Part shown: positions 1 through 13,406 of the stretch, in pieces
Position numbering within the stretch: the stretch's first letter is position 1
Layout: each line of letters opens with the position of its first letter
Notes under the pieces: generated by a model
What the model saw: the letters and a program-made list of their open reading frames with translations, nothing else
Told to the model about the DNA's origin: nothing
Database searches by the model: none
From: Psilocybe azurescens
Taxonomy: Eukaryota; Basidiomycota; Agaricomycetes; Agaricales; Agrocybaceae
NCBI GenBank assembly: GCA_023853785.1
Contig: JAJIRX010000148.1
Coordinates: 1 to 52,428, forward strand
DNA: 52,428 bases
Direction: 5' to 3'
Program-made: the position numbers and the translations under genes

Positions 1-3000
1 TGTTCGTACTCATAGAAATGATAGATAACACGAGGGTCAAGGACTAAATCGCGTACCTGCCCCTGCTTTTGGACAAAAAATGGCCCTGTCCCGACAATGC
101 GTTGGCATCGATAGATGTCAGCAGTGCTGAGGGTGCGACGTACCTCGTTGATAAAGCCTGGGTAAATGTCTTGATAAAAATCGGTTTCACGTCGGTATTG
201 CCTCTTTCTCGAGGTAGAAGGTCGATGCTGTATGGCCAATACTTTGAGATTAACTCGATCACGGAATGGGCACAATTGACAATTCCAGAATGCGATCTGT
301 AGTTGACTGTGAGGTGAAACTTCTTTGGTTTGTTTGATTTCTTGAGCTTTTCTGAACGAGGCAATGCATCCCGAAGACGCCTTTGCTCCTACAGAGAGGA
401 GTCAGTCTTCTTGAATAGTAAGTGCTAGCTAAAGGCTTCAAGAACCCACTTCAAACTGGAACAAGAATGCAGTCAAATCGTCAAACCGAAACGAACTGCC
501 TGCGGAAATAGTCTGGGCAGTATCACCCGCCCAAAACAATCCATTAGTGTTTCGACAGAGCAGTCGCAGCACTTAAACCGCAATCATGAATATAAAAACA
601 TATTTCAATTGAATGAATACCGCCCACCTAAAGAATCAACAAGCAGGTTGTCCTGGGTTTCATCAATGTAACTGAAAAAACAAGTTTAATCAATTGGAAA
701 GGCACAGAACTTGCATAAACATACAGGAAATCAAATGTTTGGCCCAGAATGCCTCGACGTTTAGTGATGGCGCGGAGTATATCGTGCGTTCTAATTACAA
801 AGAATTGGCATCATAAATTTCATTCTCCTCTTCAAACTAATGTTCACCTGTCTGGTGCGTCGTAATCTCGCCTTTCGCTTTTAAGTTTACGATAAGACTC
901 AAAAGCTCTGTAAATAGCAGAACGATGTTCTGCAAAGGTAGGTTGCGTTCTTGCAGAAAGCTCTTCATAGGCTCTTCGATCGAGGCATCCATTGGGGATG
1001 TGACTGTCCCCTCAGAGCCTTGTATAACACCCATGATTTCGCTAAAAACTAAGGACGGATCTGGAAGTTGTTGCAAACTCAGAGAAGCTACTAGTGAACC
1101 ATTCATGTGGTAAAAGCTTACTGAAGTTTTTCTTCAACGACTGGGTCAAATGAGGCCAATATTCTCCGAGGAATCGATCATACGTGACGAGCTTTCCGTT
1201 CGCTGCTATGGAAGGTTGGCCTGTCGGCAATCTTATTTCAAAGAGTTGGGATGAGACCCGGTATCTCTTTCGGAGAACTTGATGTCGGCCTCGATCAATG
1301 CATAAAGCTTCACGTATCACTCAGTAAACTATCGCCAAAAAGAATAGATGGACAACATACACGGTCGACTGTTAGGAACAACGGGAAGTCCTTGTCTTCA
1401 AGTTCGCTGAAACGTTGCGGAAGGTCATTCTTCCACTCTATGCTGTCATCTTCATCCGTCTCGGCGCTGTCGCGACCTGCAGTTCTGTGCTTCGTATCGC
1501 TATTGGATGAAGTGGCGAGGGATTCCAAGTATGACGCGAAAAGGTCCTCCACTTTCGCAGTGAGGACCCGGGATTGTGTAATGAAGACCTGTCTCGGTTT
1601 CGCACTGTGCTCACTATTCATTTGGTACTGTTTTTCGACGCGATACATCTTGTGTAGCATGGTTGTTGTTTTGCTGTTTCATTGAAGAAAAATGAACGAT
1701 CAGCCTTGACCATATATCATTTGGAAAGGCATTGTACCCAGTCCCGCTTCGACCCAGCACGTAGCACGATAATGGATGCTCGATAATCTTCCTTTCATAT
1801 TTCCTACAAGACGAAATATAAACAACCCATGTTAGTTAGGCTTTCGAAGTGACGACTTACGAGACTTCAAAAGGGAACGTAACATCCCGGTTGTCTTCAA
1901 TGCCTAAACATCACTTCAGTCTTAGTTGGACAGAGGGTAAATCAGAAACTGTATTACTGTCGAGCAGTTCCTGTGGTTGTCCGTTCTATTAGAAAAAATG
2001 ATAATTTTAATAATACCAAAAACTAACCTTCGACAACGTCACATATTTCTCCAACCTAAACCACATCGCTGGTTCAGAAACTACGAAAGTTGAAAGAGAA
2101 TTTAATGAATGCGTACGTCAGAATCTTGTGCAGCTATTTTATAATTATTCGAGTGTAAACATAGCGGCATTGAAGAATATAAAGGAACATGAAATACACA
2201 TACTTGATTATTATCATCCGGAGGTAAGTCAGGAATGACGCGTAAAGATTCTTCTTCGACTTCTTCCAGGGAAGAGAAACAGATGGGCAGAAAGACATCG
2301 CCGTCTTGCCTCTTACGTTGCAGACATCTGCGAGGCTGCTCAGTGGAAGTGAAAGAGGATTCAGGGAGAGCCATATGTCACCTGCTCCTATATTCCCCTC
2401 CCCGCTTGCTACGATGAGCAGAGACGGTGTCCCATAAACGGCTGTCCATGTGCGCATGGGTGTATATTCCATATACTCGGAGAACTGGTTGAAAAGCGTT
2501 AGTGAAATTATGAATTAGTGGTGTGTTTGACGACCTTGGGTTTCGGTCTGATAATCAGCTTTAGTAAAGAGGTTCGCATATTTTACACTAGTACAAAGTT
2601 ACCTCAATGTCGTAGCCTGGAACACAGTCGACTTGGTACTGTGACGCTATTATCAGCATATGTAAATGCTTTAATTGAATTTGTAACGCACGACCAGCCG
2701 CAAATCACCGCTCAGTTTCGCCTCGTATATGGGCACTTCTGTTCCAGGGCCATTCAATCTTTTCTGATTGTCAAATGAAAATGGCCATTCGAAAGCTCCC
2801 TGGGAAGATTCAACATAGTAGAATTAGAATGAGACAATGATGACGTGAGTTGATGATACCGTACTTGATTTTCTTGACGATAATATCAAAAGATGCCTTG
2901 GCCTTGCGGCGGTGTTGCCTGAGGTCTCGATCCGCGCTTGAAGAAACGAGGATGCTCCACTTTCCAAACCCTTCCGGGCTATCAAAATACAGTGCTCTGC

Positions 3001-3949
3001 AAAGAGATTAGAAAGAGCGTCCGTTGCGGATGAGAACGACGCACGATTTCATGGGCTGTATCATGGGGAATGCAATCGCTGTCGTTGTTGCCGTGGTTGG
3101 AGCTGCTGGAGGAGATTCATCGACAATTTCAACCGCTGCAGTATTGATGTACAGTTCCATCGGACGCTCTTGGGGAATGAAAGACTCCTTGATGATGGTA
3201 CAAAAATGTTCTGTTCGCATCTCGATTAAATAAAACTATGTGTCTGTCAGTGCGTGAAAGCATTCGAGACAGGTGCTACATACCTTGAGAATTTCTTTCA
3301 AATTTTCCAAGAAAATTGAGATAGAAGATATGGCGTCCGAAGAAGTTTGTGGGATAGGGATGTTGGTGAAGATGAATGGGGTTTCATTCGATACGGAACG
3401 GCGTGCGGATCTGTTAGCTTGCTTCATTTCCTTCTGGCTACTTTTTGTTTTGGATTTCTTGGATACCTTGGAATTGTCGGAGCCAGCCGCACGTGCGTTT
3501 CCCAAGACGGTCATGGCAAAAAGAGCCTGCAAGATCTCTGGAGCAAGTTTCACGGTTTGGTGGTGCTTGCGCAAGACAGGGTCTACAGATGAATGGAACA
3601 GGAAAAATTCGGATAGTTTCGACAATAGCTTCCAAGTAAACGTGGTTTCAAAAGACTGGGTGGAGGACGGAAAGCCTTCTAAGATCCATTCTTGTAAAGG
3701 GATTTCGTCACTTATTCCTAATCGACAAACATCAATTTTGGCTTGAAGGAAATGCAAAGAGAATTTACCTGATATGATCAACTCAACGATGTGGCTTTTG
3801 TCAAGTAAATCTTCGAGGACTTGGCTGTAGTTCGTTTCATTGACGACTGCGATGAACTCGTACAGTGCTTCGTCGATTTTTTGCGCTGTTATAAGGTTTG
3901 CGGGATCAAATAACCCTGCTCGGTAGGTAAATTTGTGAAATGTGCTCAT
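1..3949 (-). CDS. TRANK1-like UvrD/SF1 helicase-domain protein (partial, 3' end outside window)
   Basis: Large multi-exon gene starting at the ATG complementary to 3947-3949 and running off the left edge. After removing 50-65 bp GT-AG introns the product shows superfamily-1 helicase motifs in order: Walker A GRSGTGKTTTM (1640-1756, interrupted by an intron at 1674-1737), a VFITQSRVL block, SLVFSEIMGVI just after the intron 1061-1121, motif II YIDETQDN (645-671), GDTAQTIS (503-527) and NYRSHSGIVN (290-307). Upstream lies the family block YGIYTHA.MD (about 2430-2475). This order matches fungal proteins related to animal TRANK1; their function is not well defined. Several reading-frame breaks occur, for example one missing base at the A-run 2778-2781, plus an in-frame TGA at 2378-2380. 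Similar breaks in neighbouring essential genes suggest sequence error, but decay of this gene cannot be excluded. Confidence 0.8.
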
Positions 3950-4962
3950 GACAGTAGAGAAAGTCGTGATGGGGGAACGTTTTTGGAGCTGAGGCTTTTA
4001 TAGGCTGTCCGTGGAAGCCAGAAGAAGCAGCTGCGGCCAAACGAGGCCATCACATGTTCGTGGTATGTGGGCGCCTATTCTTTCCTACGATAAGCTTGAA
4101 AGCATTTTTACAGTTGCGTTGAACCGGATAGTGCTTTTGAGAGTTGGATACTGTTTCTTAAGTTCATAAACCTGATTCAGGCAGTAAGAAGATGAGTATA
4201 GTGTTATGGGTCGTAGGATCGTTTTTCTTTAAAGGGTCGAGTCCTCGATACGGAGGTCAATGTGGGAAACGCACGGTTAAGAACCTTAATCTATAGAAGG
4301 ACGACATCCTGTGACCAACAATACAATTAATATGAATACGGCTTGAGGTGCGATGGCATCATTCTATCTGTGTGCCGGTGAAAAGCTAAAAGTAATGACC
4401 GACCGCAATGTTTCATTACACCAACTGATGTGACGGTAGTCCCAGAGGCATTGAGTTGATTAATCACACTATTCCTTTCCTTGTGCTTTTCCAAGAAGAT
4501 CCTGCGGAATACACAGATAACCTGGTGACGGAAGTTGGAGTTTGAGTCCAGATCCCCGGAATGGGGACGAATGTATGCGGCGCAGGGGTGTTCCAGCTTA
4601 TGCTGCTGCTTGACTCAAGTTTCAGATGCCATACATACTGTCTGATATTTGAAAACCCGTCAGCACTATAAGCATTACGAGGAATATGGCAAAAAGAGCA
4701 CAGATATAGCGAAAAAGGACGCAGAGCTGTATAATACATTTATGTGGGTCGTGGTCGATGGTCGGATGGCACGTTGTTATGAAATTTGTGACTTCGACCA
4801 AGTCGGATATGGAGGGATCACGTGTCCTTATGTGTTGGCGGTAGCGAACTAGCTTCTAAGCTTGTACTACAAACCCTCATATCCTCCATCTTCAGTCCTC
4901 CTTGTCGTCTGTTTGGGTTCGCTCGACAACATCTACCATCAGATACTTTATCCTCGCTTATC
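3950..4962. other. Intergenic region between helicase and SEC4 starts
   Basis: About 1 kb between two divergent genes. Only short, unrelated open frames are present on either strand and none resembles a known protein. It probably holds both promoters and the 5' untranslated regions. I see no repeat or RNA gene here. Confidence 0.5.
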
Positions 4963-5891
<929 letters not shown>

Positions 5892-6350
5892 ACACTTCAG
5901 ATGGTCCGGGTCTGGGCACCTCCACTATCACACCTCTTGATGCTGTCGCTGTTGTCGTTGTATCATCCTTTCTTTTCTTCTTGGAAAATATGTTACCAGC
6001 CGCAATACGAGCGTTTGTGGATGGATATGTATATCAGAGTGTCTACGCTTGTAACGTTCCGCCATTATAGTACTTACCCACCCTTCTTTCACTTGTACAA
6101 TGACGCATCCTCCAGTTTTCCTCCATGTGGCATATACATTCTCTTTGTCGTTGAACCACAGCCTGTTCATTCACTTGTATCGAGGACCGTTTTCTTCGAG
6201 CCATCTTTCTACCAACATACTTAGGGTTCTATCAGATTGTAATACATTGGGATCAGCACACTCATCAGGGGGAGGCATCAATATACTTAGGAAAAGAAAA
6301 GTGTCGTACACGTAACGTAACAAACTCAAGAGGTGAAAGAAAAATTGAAA
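5892..6350. other. Convergent 3' intergenic region SEC4/ARP5
   Basis: The 459 bp between two convergent stop codons, presumably both 3' untranslated regions. Pyrimidine-rich patches occur, but no gene, repeat or hairpin stands out. Confidence 0.5.
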
Positions 6351-9300
6351 TCAGTCCACCTGCATCTTATCGTCGTCGTCGTCGCCAGCTCCCGAGGATG
6401 GGATTGCATTATTCCAATTCCCGCCCCACCACTTCTTGATACGTTCTCCACCGTACTCCTCATACTCCTGCTTCGTCACACCCGCACTGCCAAACTCCTC
6501 AGTCCGACTGAAAGCAGCCATGCCTTTCCACGCATCCAAAGCAGGGTCCGCAGCGCGAACAATGTTGACAGGAGAGTCCGGTGGTAAGAGGGACCTCAAC
6601 GTCGATTGTAAACGCTCTACCAGTCCGGGGAATTGGCATGCAGATCCCGTAAGGAAGACATTCTGGAGAAACAGTTTATGCCGTTGAGACCGTGTTTGAT
6701 AAACGGAGGAGGATACACATCACACACCTGAATCACCTCTGCGCGGTCGGCGGGATAATCCAGGGGCTCATTCCGAGATCTGGATGCGATGAAGGAAGGT
6801 ATGAGGTTCTGAATGACCTCTGTGAGACCCGCAGAGTCTACGCCGGCCATACCCGGAGAGAAGTATGCTTCGCAGACTCTCCATCTTTCAGTGTTCAGAT
6901 GGATCCGCGTGTTTCCTGTACCAAATATTAGCATAACATCCTTCAGTTCATAAATGTCTACAAAATGGATGTGTAGGAGACAAATGCACCTTCGATATTC
7001 CCCTCTTCGTATGAAGGTCTAAAAGCGGACATGAGTGCTGATCGCTGGGTCGTTATCGAGGCATGGGTGTTCTTGTTCGTGAATGTAGGATCGTATGTTA
7101 GCAGCTTCTGCTCGATGAGCTGCAGTTGAGCCAGGTCATCTTCCTCGTCGGAGGAAGGCGCTGCCGTGTTCTAGAATGGTTTGAGGAAGAATTTTAGATG
7201 AATACGCTGACGAGTATTTTGCGAGCCGTGTAACGTACGATTTTGCGATAGATGGCCCAGTCAGCATCATCAGCTCCGAATAGATCCTCTGTGAAAAGCA
7301 ATGGTGAGATGTTAGCAGAAAAAATTGGAACAGATGAGTGGATTATGTACCTCCGTTTCCTTTGCGTTTCTTCGCCTTGGGAACGCGATCATCCGCAGCC
7401 AACGATGCTATATTCTTCATCCTTGCCTGAGCAGCAGCACTCTTTCGGTCAGTCAAAGCCGCTTTCCTACGAGCACGATCTTTGATTTTTGCCATAAGAG
7501 CCTGGAAGGAAAGACATCAGTTCTATCTATGCACGCAGGGAAAGGATTGGCTAGAATTTATACCTCTTGTTCCTGTCTCATCTTTCTCGACCATCCACCC
7601 AAATCCATATCGCGCTCCTCTTCCTCTTTCTTCTCCTCGCGCTCTTTTTCCTCCCGTTCGCGTTCCTTTTCTTTCCTGGCGCGCGCGCGAGCTTCGAATC
7701 CGGCTTTCAGAAGTTTTTGTTTTTTCTTCTCTTTCAGGCTTTCTTCGTTGAGCTGCAATCCAACATGTTACTTAAGTTCATGTCCCGCAAGGAGTGCATT
7801 TAACATACTTCGGAATCGGGAACGTCGATAAGAGGGAATGAGGGTTCTTCTTGCTGTAGACGAAAAGGCTATTAATTGAATCGATGGAACTGAAAGCACG
7901 CTAAAACTCACAGGCATGTCGTCCGCTTCGCCTGCTTCCTTCTTTCGTGACTTTTTGAGATCGCCGTCCAGCTTTTTGATAGCCTCGTCTAATGCACTTT
8001 CGCTATCAAGCCCTTCTGCTTGTAGTTTGCTCTGCAAAAACAATTCATTGATATGCCCTGGCTTGGAAATGGAACGGTCAGCGACTCACCATCCACTCTT
8101 TCTTGGTTTCGCTGGCTTTGCTTTCCTTCAAGTTTGTGAGATACTGAAGGTCGGTCTCTTTGCGCAAGAGCTGTAATTACAAAGACGCGAACGTTGAATT
8201 GTGACAGGCTGAGTGTTAAGAAAATTAACTATACCTTTTCCATTCTTGTTTTGGCAGCCATCTCTTGCAGCTTTCTGCCCTGTTCCTTTCGCTTCTCTGA
8301 GATGCGAGCAAGTTCTTCTTCAGTCTTTTCCTCGACTACGGGCAGGGTGAATGGGAACTGGACGACAACTTCTGCTTCGCGCATTTTCAATGGATCCTGT
8401 AGTTGACGCAAGATACCCGGGAAATCAGTCGCTACTTCGCAGAAGTTGTGCAACATCCACTGGATAAGACTGTGTTAGTGACCGCAGAATAGGAAGGAGA
8501 CAGGGAACACAAACATTGGTCTGGGTGGTGGTCACTCTTGTAGGGAAGTTTGGGTATTTGAGTTGAATTAGTTTGAGGAGGTATTCGGATGATTGGGAAG
8601 CACCCCAGGGTATTCTTTTCTGCTATTAATGAGTGATTACTGACAATAAATAGCTTTATTACCTTTTGGCATGGCTCAAGAGGCCCTTTCCTCTGAGAAT
8701 AGGTATAACTGACGTGGATGCCGTGTTGAATGAGACAACGAGTCCATTGCCTTGGAAAGGTTGGTTGGGAGGAGGGAGATGATTTTGATAGAAGGACATA
8801 AGACCATCGACACAGTATGCCAAGGATGGTACAGAGTAGAGCTCGAACATAAGTTCAGAGGTGACTACATAAGCAACGCAGGTAAGCCTTCAGAAAAAAC
8901 AGAATAGCATGCGGCGCGACTTACGCGCTCGAGAATGCAGTGGGCTACATAGACGCTCAGTCATGAGGACAGGGTGATCCACAGTCGGCGTGTCGATGCC
9001 AAGTTGTATGAAGGCATAGTCCAGTGCATTTTCCTACGTCTCGAGAGTGAACCTATCAGGTCCCACATCCAGAAAACGTCCAAGCAGCATTGTTGGACTC
9101 ACCAATGCGTCGAAATTCAGTAGCACATCCCTCCCAAGGTGTCCTCGTCTGCCCTCTCGCACCACTCTCCGAATCAATGCCTTCTCCGAATAAGAGCAGC
9201 GGTTTGTTCGTCTTTCGCTCCTTGTATTTGGCCACCGCGTTAGGACCTGCATACGGGGTCGATGACGTGCCAAACCCCCATCGGAGGTTGGTCGACCCAT

Positions 9301-9429
9301 TGTCTATGACGATAGGCGTATGTGCATCTCGGTGGTTATCATACGACTCTGCGGGGGTGGCAAGCTTGGTTGATAAGTTGTCGGCAGATAGACGATACTT
9401 TTAGGTGCAGGTGCAGTTTCGGAATCCAT
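6351..9429 (-). CDS. ARP5: Actin-related protein 5 (INO80 chromatin remodelling complex subunit)
   Basis: Multi-exon minus-strand gene, start ATG complementary to 9427-9429, stop at 6351-6353, giving roughly 750 residues. Arp5 is a nuclear actin-fold subunit of the INO80 nucleosome-remodelling complex. Seen: actin phosphate-loop IVIDNGSTNLRWGF near 9260-9310; LNFDAL; MFELYSVPSLAYCVDGL near 8790-8850; the Arp5-specific charged coiled-coil insertion rich in Glu/Lys/Arg (8450-7560); INLNTERWRVCEAYFSPG-like block near 6840-6910; and the C-terminal NIVRAADPALDAWKGMA (about 6505-6560) ending in an acidic tail. The order and Arp5-type insertion separate it from actin and other Arps. Two frame breaks are cured by one base each, at the G-run 9353-9357 and at 9129-9131. 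Divergent from CGI121. Confidence 0.93.
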
Positions 9430-9787
9430 AACGCGACAGTCTTTAATGGTTCAAGTTCAAGGTTCGGTTACGGGCTTATATGAGTGTTGAGTACCGAGTA
9501 TGTAAACTTTGACAGATGAGTTTGGTTGAATGGATGTTCTATTTCGGAGTCAGTCGACGTGAACGTGCAGGTGTAGAAAGTGCAAAACCTTTTGAGCACT
9601 AATTATGAGTGTGCCATCGATATGAGAGCTTAATATATGGCTGCCAGCGATGTATTTGAATCGTATATAGATTTGCTATGAAAGTCGGAAGTAAGCCAGG
9701 CCCATTGCAGACTGCTAACTGATGCCGAATCCACACTCCGCCAACAGTAATCAGCGCAACTTGTCTCGGACAAGTCATCTACTTTCG
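9430..9787. promoter_or_regulatory. Shared divergent promoter region ARP5/CGI121
   Basis: The 358 bp between the divergent start codons of ARP5 and CGI121 must hold both promoters. No specific binding site or TATA element was identified with confidence. Confidence 0.5.
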
Positions 9788-10571
9788 ATGGAATCCCTCC
9801 AATTCCCTCACTTCGACTCAAGATGCTCCAATGTACATATTGCGCTTTTCCGAAATGTGTCCAATTCCTCCTCAATAAAGTCACGCATCATCGAAGCTTC
9901 AACTACTGAGGGTGAACTAGGTGAAAAGGCGCGGGAAGCAGTCAATTTTGCGTTTATCAATGCTCGTCTTGTCTGTCACGAGTTCTCTCATGGTGCCTCT
10001 GCGTTTCTCTGAGACGATTCTATCACCCTTCATCTCAGGTCACGAGCAAGTTACACCTGGAGACTGCTATTCACCAAGCAATATTGGCGGAGTCGCAAAA
10101 AGGACTGCGAACGAAGACCGTCCATTCAGAGATCTTGTATATCTTGAACCCTACACATAACGTAAGGATTCACCATATCTGACTCTTATTTGACGTTGAT
10201 CTTGGAAAATTTAGATCACAGAGGCAATCCGACGCTATGGAGTTTCAAACGAGGACTCCGATGTCATACTTGTGCGGATCGATTCTCCCGACCTTACCCC
10301 TTCAATAGTTCAAGAGAAGATGAAAGACATTGTTTCCGGAGACTTGGTTCCATTCTCTGAACTAGAAAATGTGACTGATTGGGCATCTATAAAAAAGGTG
10401 AGTACTTTCGCTAGTGGATGGTTAAACTTTTTCATCGATTCTTTGTAACAGTACTACAAATTAAACAACGAGGTGGCTGTAAAAGAAGCTGCAGATAATC
10501 CAGTTGGAGAGAGAGCTATCGTGGATAATATCGTGATTAGCTCTGTCGCCATGAAAAACGTCATGGCATAA
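9788..10571 (+). CDS. CGI121: EKC/KEOPS complex subunit Cgi121 (TPRKB homologue)
   Basis: Small protein of about 200 residues in the KEOPS/EKC complex, which makes the t6A modification of ANN-decoding tRNAs; Cgi121 binds the Bud32 kinase and helps recruit tRNA. Four exons with GT-AG introns 9971-10038, 10162-10214 and 10398-10451. Visible family features: FINARLV followed by hydrophobic helix LETAIHQAIL, the block RTKTVHSEILYILNP and the signature HNITEAIRRYGVS, then DVILVRID. Start ATG 9788 is preferred over an upstream ATG because the family begins shortly before FPHFDS. The frame is intact throughout, making it one of the few multi-exon genes here without a break. Confidence 0.9.
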
Positions 10572-10853
10572 AATCAGACAGTGAAAAATATAATCCAGAG
10601 TTATAGAGAAAGGACCAACAATTTCGCTTCGAATCGCAGTTTCGTTCTTAAAGAAACCTATCGTGTGGTTTGTGCCTCGAAGCACGACATCAAGAGAGAC
10701 CCTTAGCAAGGTCAGATGGATTGACAATTTATGTCTTGTTTCTCTATGCTGACCGAAATACGATCCGTCAAGTGCTAAAAACCAACATATCCAATTCACC
10801 ACCCAGTGGTAGAACGGAGACATCCACCACTATCTTCTTCGACTTCTGACCCA

Positions 10854-12149
10854 TTAACAACGGAAATACCTCTGCCAAAAGCTACGACATCTCTTAGCAA
10901 AGAATTGCTCGTCGAATGTCCACGGTTGGGCTTGCAAAGTTGAATAGCACATGTTGAACCTGACTCTCGTTACCGAATCGAATGTTTCGTGGGTGAGCAC
11001 CTTATCAAACAACGCCCAGGTCTTCGTTTCCGGAAAGAATTCGGTTAACTTCAGCCACGGTGGATGTGAATGGACTTCAAATGACAACTCAATGCTCTCC
11101 AAGGTTCGAGATATAGACGCAGATCTCAGTACATCCAACACCTTTAGAAGCGGACTGCGAATGCCGGTGCTTATCGAAGATCTGTGGCCAATACCCAAAG
11201 TTCGCAGGGCAGGAAGTTCATCGAACGGGACTTGGGCTCCGACTACTCGATGAAATCCACTTGACCCCAAGTCCGAAAAGATCATGCATACCCTTTCAAG
11301 TGAGGGAATTTCCAACACAATCTGCATGAACCTTCGGAAGTCGTCAGGTTGATGGAATGTATATTTCAGTGACTTGATGCTTGATAGGTTCACCCCTTCC
11401 GAAGACCTTTCCAGAGAGATATTGCGAGTGCGTATGTCCGACTGGATTACCTCCTCTATGAAGAATGGAAAAGTGTGATCGATGTCGACAGAATGCAGTT
11501 GGCCGACAGAGTCCCATAGGCAGTTAAAAGCAGGAAGACCAGGGATAGGGCTAAATATTGTGACGAGGTGAAGGCGGACGTTCCTGATCTTTGTGCCCAG
11601 CAAGAACGTCGCTGGAACGCTGCACAGGTTCTCCAAGTGGAGAGTCCTCATGGACGGCACTCGACATAACTCCTTGAAAGCCTCGCGGAAGTCCCGAGTC
11701 AGATACGGCCAAAAGATGCGCATAGATGATCCAAGTAGAGTTGTTGTGTGAATTGCCTTGCTGTACTTGCACAACATCCTCAGGACTGTTGTCAGGTCTT
11801 CGTTATTCATTGTTGTATATGCGTCGAACACCGACCCATCCATTACAAGAGAAAATGATTGGACATGGTATAGGGGACTGGTCATCCGAAGGTCGAGCCC
11901 CGAAGTAACGATGTCCCGGAATTTCCTGAGCTGATAGAATAACTTGGACGGTACAGAATATGATGGCTGAATAAATTCGACATTTGAGAAAAGATGATGG
12001 TGCGACCGGTTGCGAAAGGCCAGCGATACAAGAGAACAAGCCTGAAGCATGGTTCGGCGTTCAACGAGATTTCGGAAGCTTGCGACCTGGTCCACGAAAA
12101 GCTCGAGGACTTCGCCTGGAAGTTGGCACGACACTTGATCTTGAGGCAT
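10854..12149 (-). CDS. F-box-like domain protein, single exon
   Basis: Uninterrupted 431-residue frame on the minus strand without introns. The N-terminus carries an F-box-like pattern (LPGEVLELFVDQVA then ACSLVSLAFRNRSHHHLF, residues about 10-55), typical of the very large agaricomycete family of F-box-like/LRR proteins. Those are presumed SCF ubiquitin-ligase adaptors that bind Skp1 through the F-box. The rest is leucine-rich with weak repeats (for example SMRTLHLENL, SLERVCMIF) and no catalytic motif. The absence of frame breaks over 1.3 kb supports a real coding sequence. The substrate is unknown. Confidence 0.82.
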   Translation of the reverse strand: MPQDQVSCQLPGEVLELFVDQVASFRNLVERRTMLQACSLVSLAFRNRSHHHLFSNVEFIQPSYSVPSKLFYQLRKFRDIVTSGLDLRMTSPLYHVQSFSLVMDGSVFDAYTTMNNEDLTTVLRMLCKYSKAIHTTTLLGSSMRIFWPYLTRDFREAFKELCRVPSMRTLHLENLCSVPATFLLGTKIRNVRLHLVTIFSPIPGLPAFNCLWDSVGQLHSVDIDHTFPFFIEEVIQSDIRTRNISLERSSEGVNLSSIKSLKYTFHQPDDFRRFMQIVLEIPSLERVCMIFSDLGSSGFHRVVGAQVPFDELPALRTLGIGHRSSISTGIRSPLLKVLDVLRSASISRTLESIELSFEVHSHPPWLKLTEFFPETKTWALFDKVLTHETFDSVTRVRFNMCYSTLQAQPWTFDEQFFAKRCRSFWQRYFRC

Positions 12150-13034
12150 AATGACAAGTATAAGTAAAGGAGATAATAGGACGAATTTTCATTAGGCTGC
12201 GATGATGATGAGGTTAGACAGCAGTCAGACATGACTGCGTACTGGCCAGAGTTCAAGCCACCCAATTATGAACTTGCAGGCTGCCATTATCCACAGAGCA
12301 ATAAATACTTTTGAAATTTCGTGCCACTACGAAAGCTTTAGCACTCTTCAATGCTCGCATAGTGAGAATGTGCTGCGTTCTTCAAAAGCTGCTTCATTCT
12401 TGACGATGAAAATTTTCCGTTCCTCCATCAATTCTAGCCGCAACCATTTACCTCGTAGGGTAATAGGGAAGTCGACATCCACCAAGATATAGTCTTGTAG
12501 CTCACACGGAAGTCCGGCAAGAGCAACGCCCTCGGAAAGAGCGCGTCAGTGCAATCGAGGTTGATACTCTGCAAGACATAGCTGGTAAGGAGATAGATGG
12601 TTTCTGATTCGCCGTATTGACCAGTTTATCTGACGCTAGTTTTGACAGAGGGCGTTCAGAGGCCCAGAGGGGTGTAAAAGAATTGCGCGGATCCCTCTTC
12701 AGTCGAATGGAATGCCAGATTTGGGAACACGGCTTCCTCCCTCGACGAGGATCCAATGGGATACGTCAAAGTGAATTACGTTGATTTCAATCGTCGTTGA
12801 GAATGTCGTCGCCTCCTGTAAGTTCCTAACTCTACAAGCCAAGTACGAGCAGAACTATGGCGATGCGCCAGGTACACCATAACGCGCCATAATATCCCAC
12901 TTAGGCATTTAGGCATTTAGGCAGGCAGCTTGAGTGGTAACGTGCGATTTTCAGACATGGTGGTGACTCGCAATCCAGAAGTAAAGGTTGAAAATGGATT
13001 TTTGCATAGCAATGTCAGGGTATACTGTTAGACA
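12150..13034. other. Intergenic region with possible gene relic
   Basis: Nearly 900 bp left of the retrotransposon. Short open frames (minus strand, about 12270-12760) read like broken pieces of an F-box-like protein, but no block is long or clear enough for a call. Around 12900-12925 there are about three copies of an 8 bp unit TTAGGCAT, a minor tandem repeat. Confidence 0.35.
12886..12935. repeat. Short tandem repeat, TTAGGCAT unit
   Basis: About three head-to-tail copies of an 8 bp unit near 12902-12925. Not a telomere-type TTAGGG array. Confidence 0.6.
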
Positions 13035-13039
13035 CAAAG
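13035..13039 (+). repeat. Target-site duplication, left copy (CAAAG)
   Basis: CAAAG directly precedes the LTR element and is repeated directly after it at 17199-17203. A 5 bp duplication is typical of LTR retrotransposon integration. Confidence 0.9.
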
Positions 13040-13406
13040 TGTGACAGTAGTGACTATCGTGACTGCGAGAGTATCGATAGCTTCGTACTGACACACGGAA
13101 TGTATATGGTAGTGAGGCTTAAGCACTGAATAGACAGGTATAAATGCTAGTTATTCACTGGGGATTGTATCTAGAACATGGCCTGTATTTATACTGTAGA
13201 ATAGAGTCCTAAGACTATGTAAAAGGGTCTAGATAAAAGAGGTAATATTCAGGGTTATTGGTAAGGAATGGTTTCAGATGAAAAGGTATAGTAAAGAATG
13301 GAGAGGGATAACTCGTGTATAGGTCGACGGAATGGAATGAAGTCGAAATAAAAGATAAGATAAAGAAAAGATAATCAACGTGTGAGAAGTGTACCGGATC
13401 GTCACA
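13040..13406 (-). repeat. 3' LTR of the retrotransposon
   Basis: 367 bp long terminal repeat, TGTGAC...GTCACA. It matches the other LTR at every position except a G run of 4 (instead of 5) at 13160-13163 and an A run of 4 (instead of 5) at 13281-13284. Confidence 0.95.

Noticed and set aside
2378..2380. In-frame TGA in the helicase gene as a possible selenocysteine codon
   Set aside because: Fungi of this group are not known to use selenocysteine, and the gene has other frame problems of the error type.
2134..2472. 112-codon minus-strand frame starting MEYTPMRTW
   Set aside because: The neighbouring frame carries the conserved YGIYTHA block of the helicase family, so this one is a shadow.
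7250..7831. Plus-strand open frames opposite ARP5
   Set aside because: They are complements of the charged coiled-coil insertion of ARP5; the minus-strand reading has clear family motifs.
10461..10823. 120-codon open frame on the minus strand between CGI121 and the F-box gene
   Set aside because: Overlaps the last exon of CGI121 in antisense, has no recognisable domain and is likely a shadow frame.
12902..12925. TTAGGCAT repeats as possible interstitial telomere sequence
   Set aside because: Only about three copies, and the unit is not TTAGGG; more likely an ordinary short tandem repeat.
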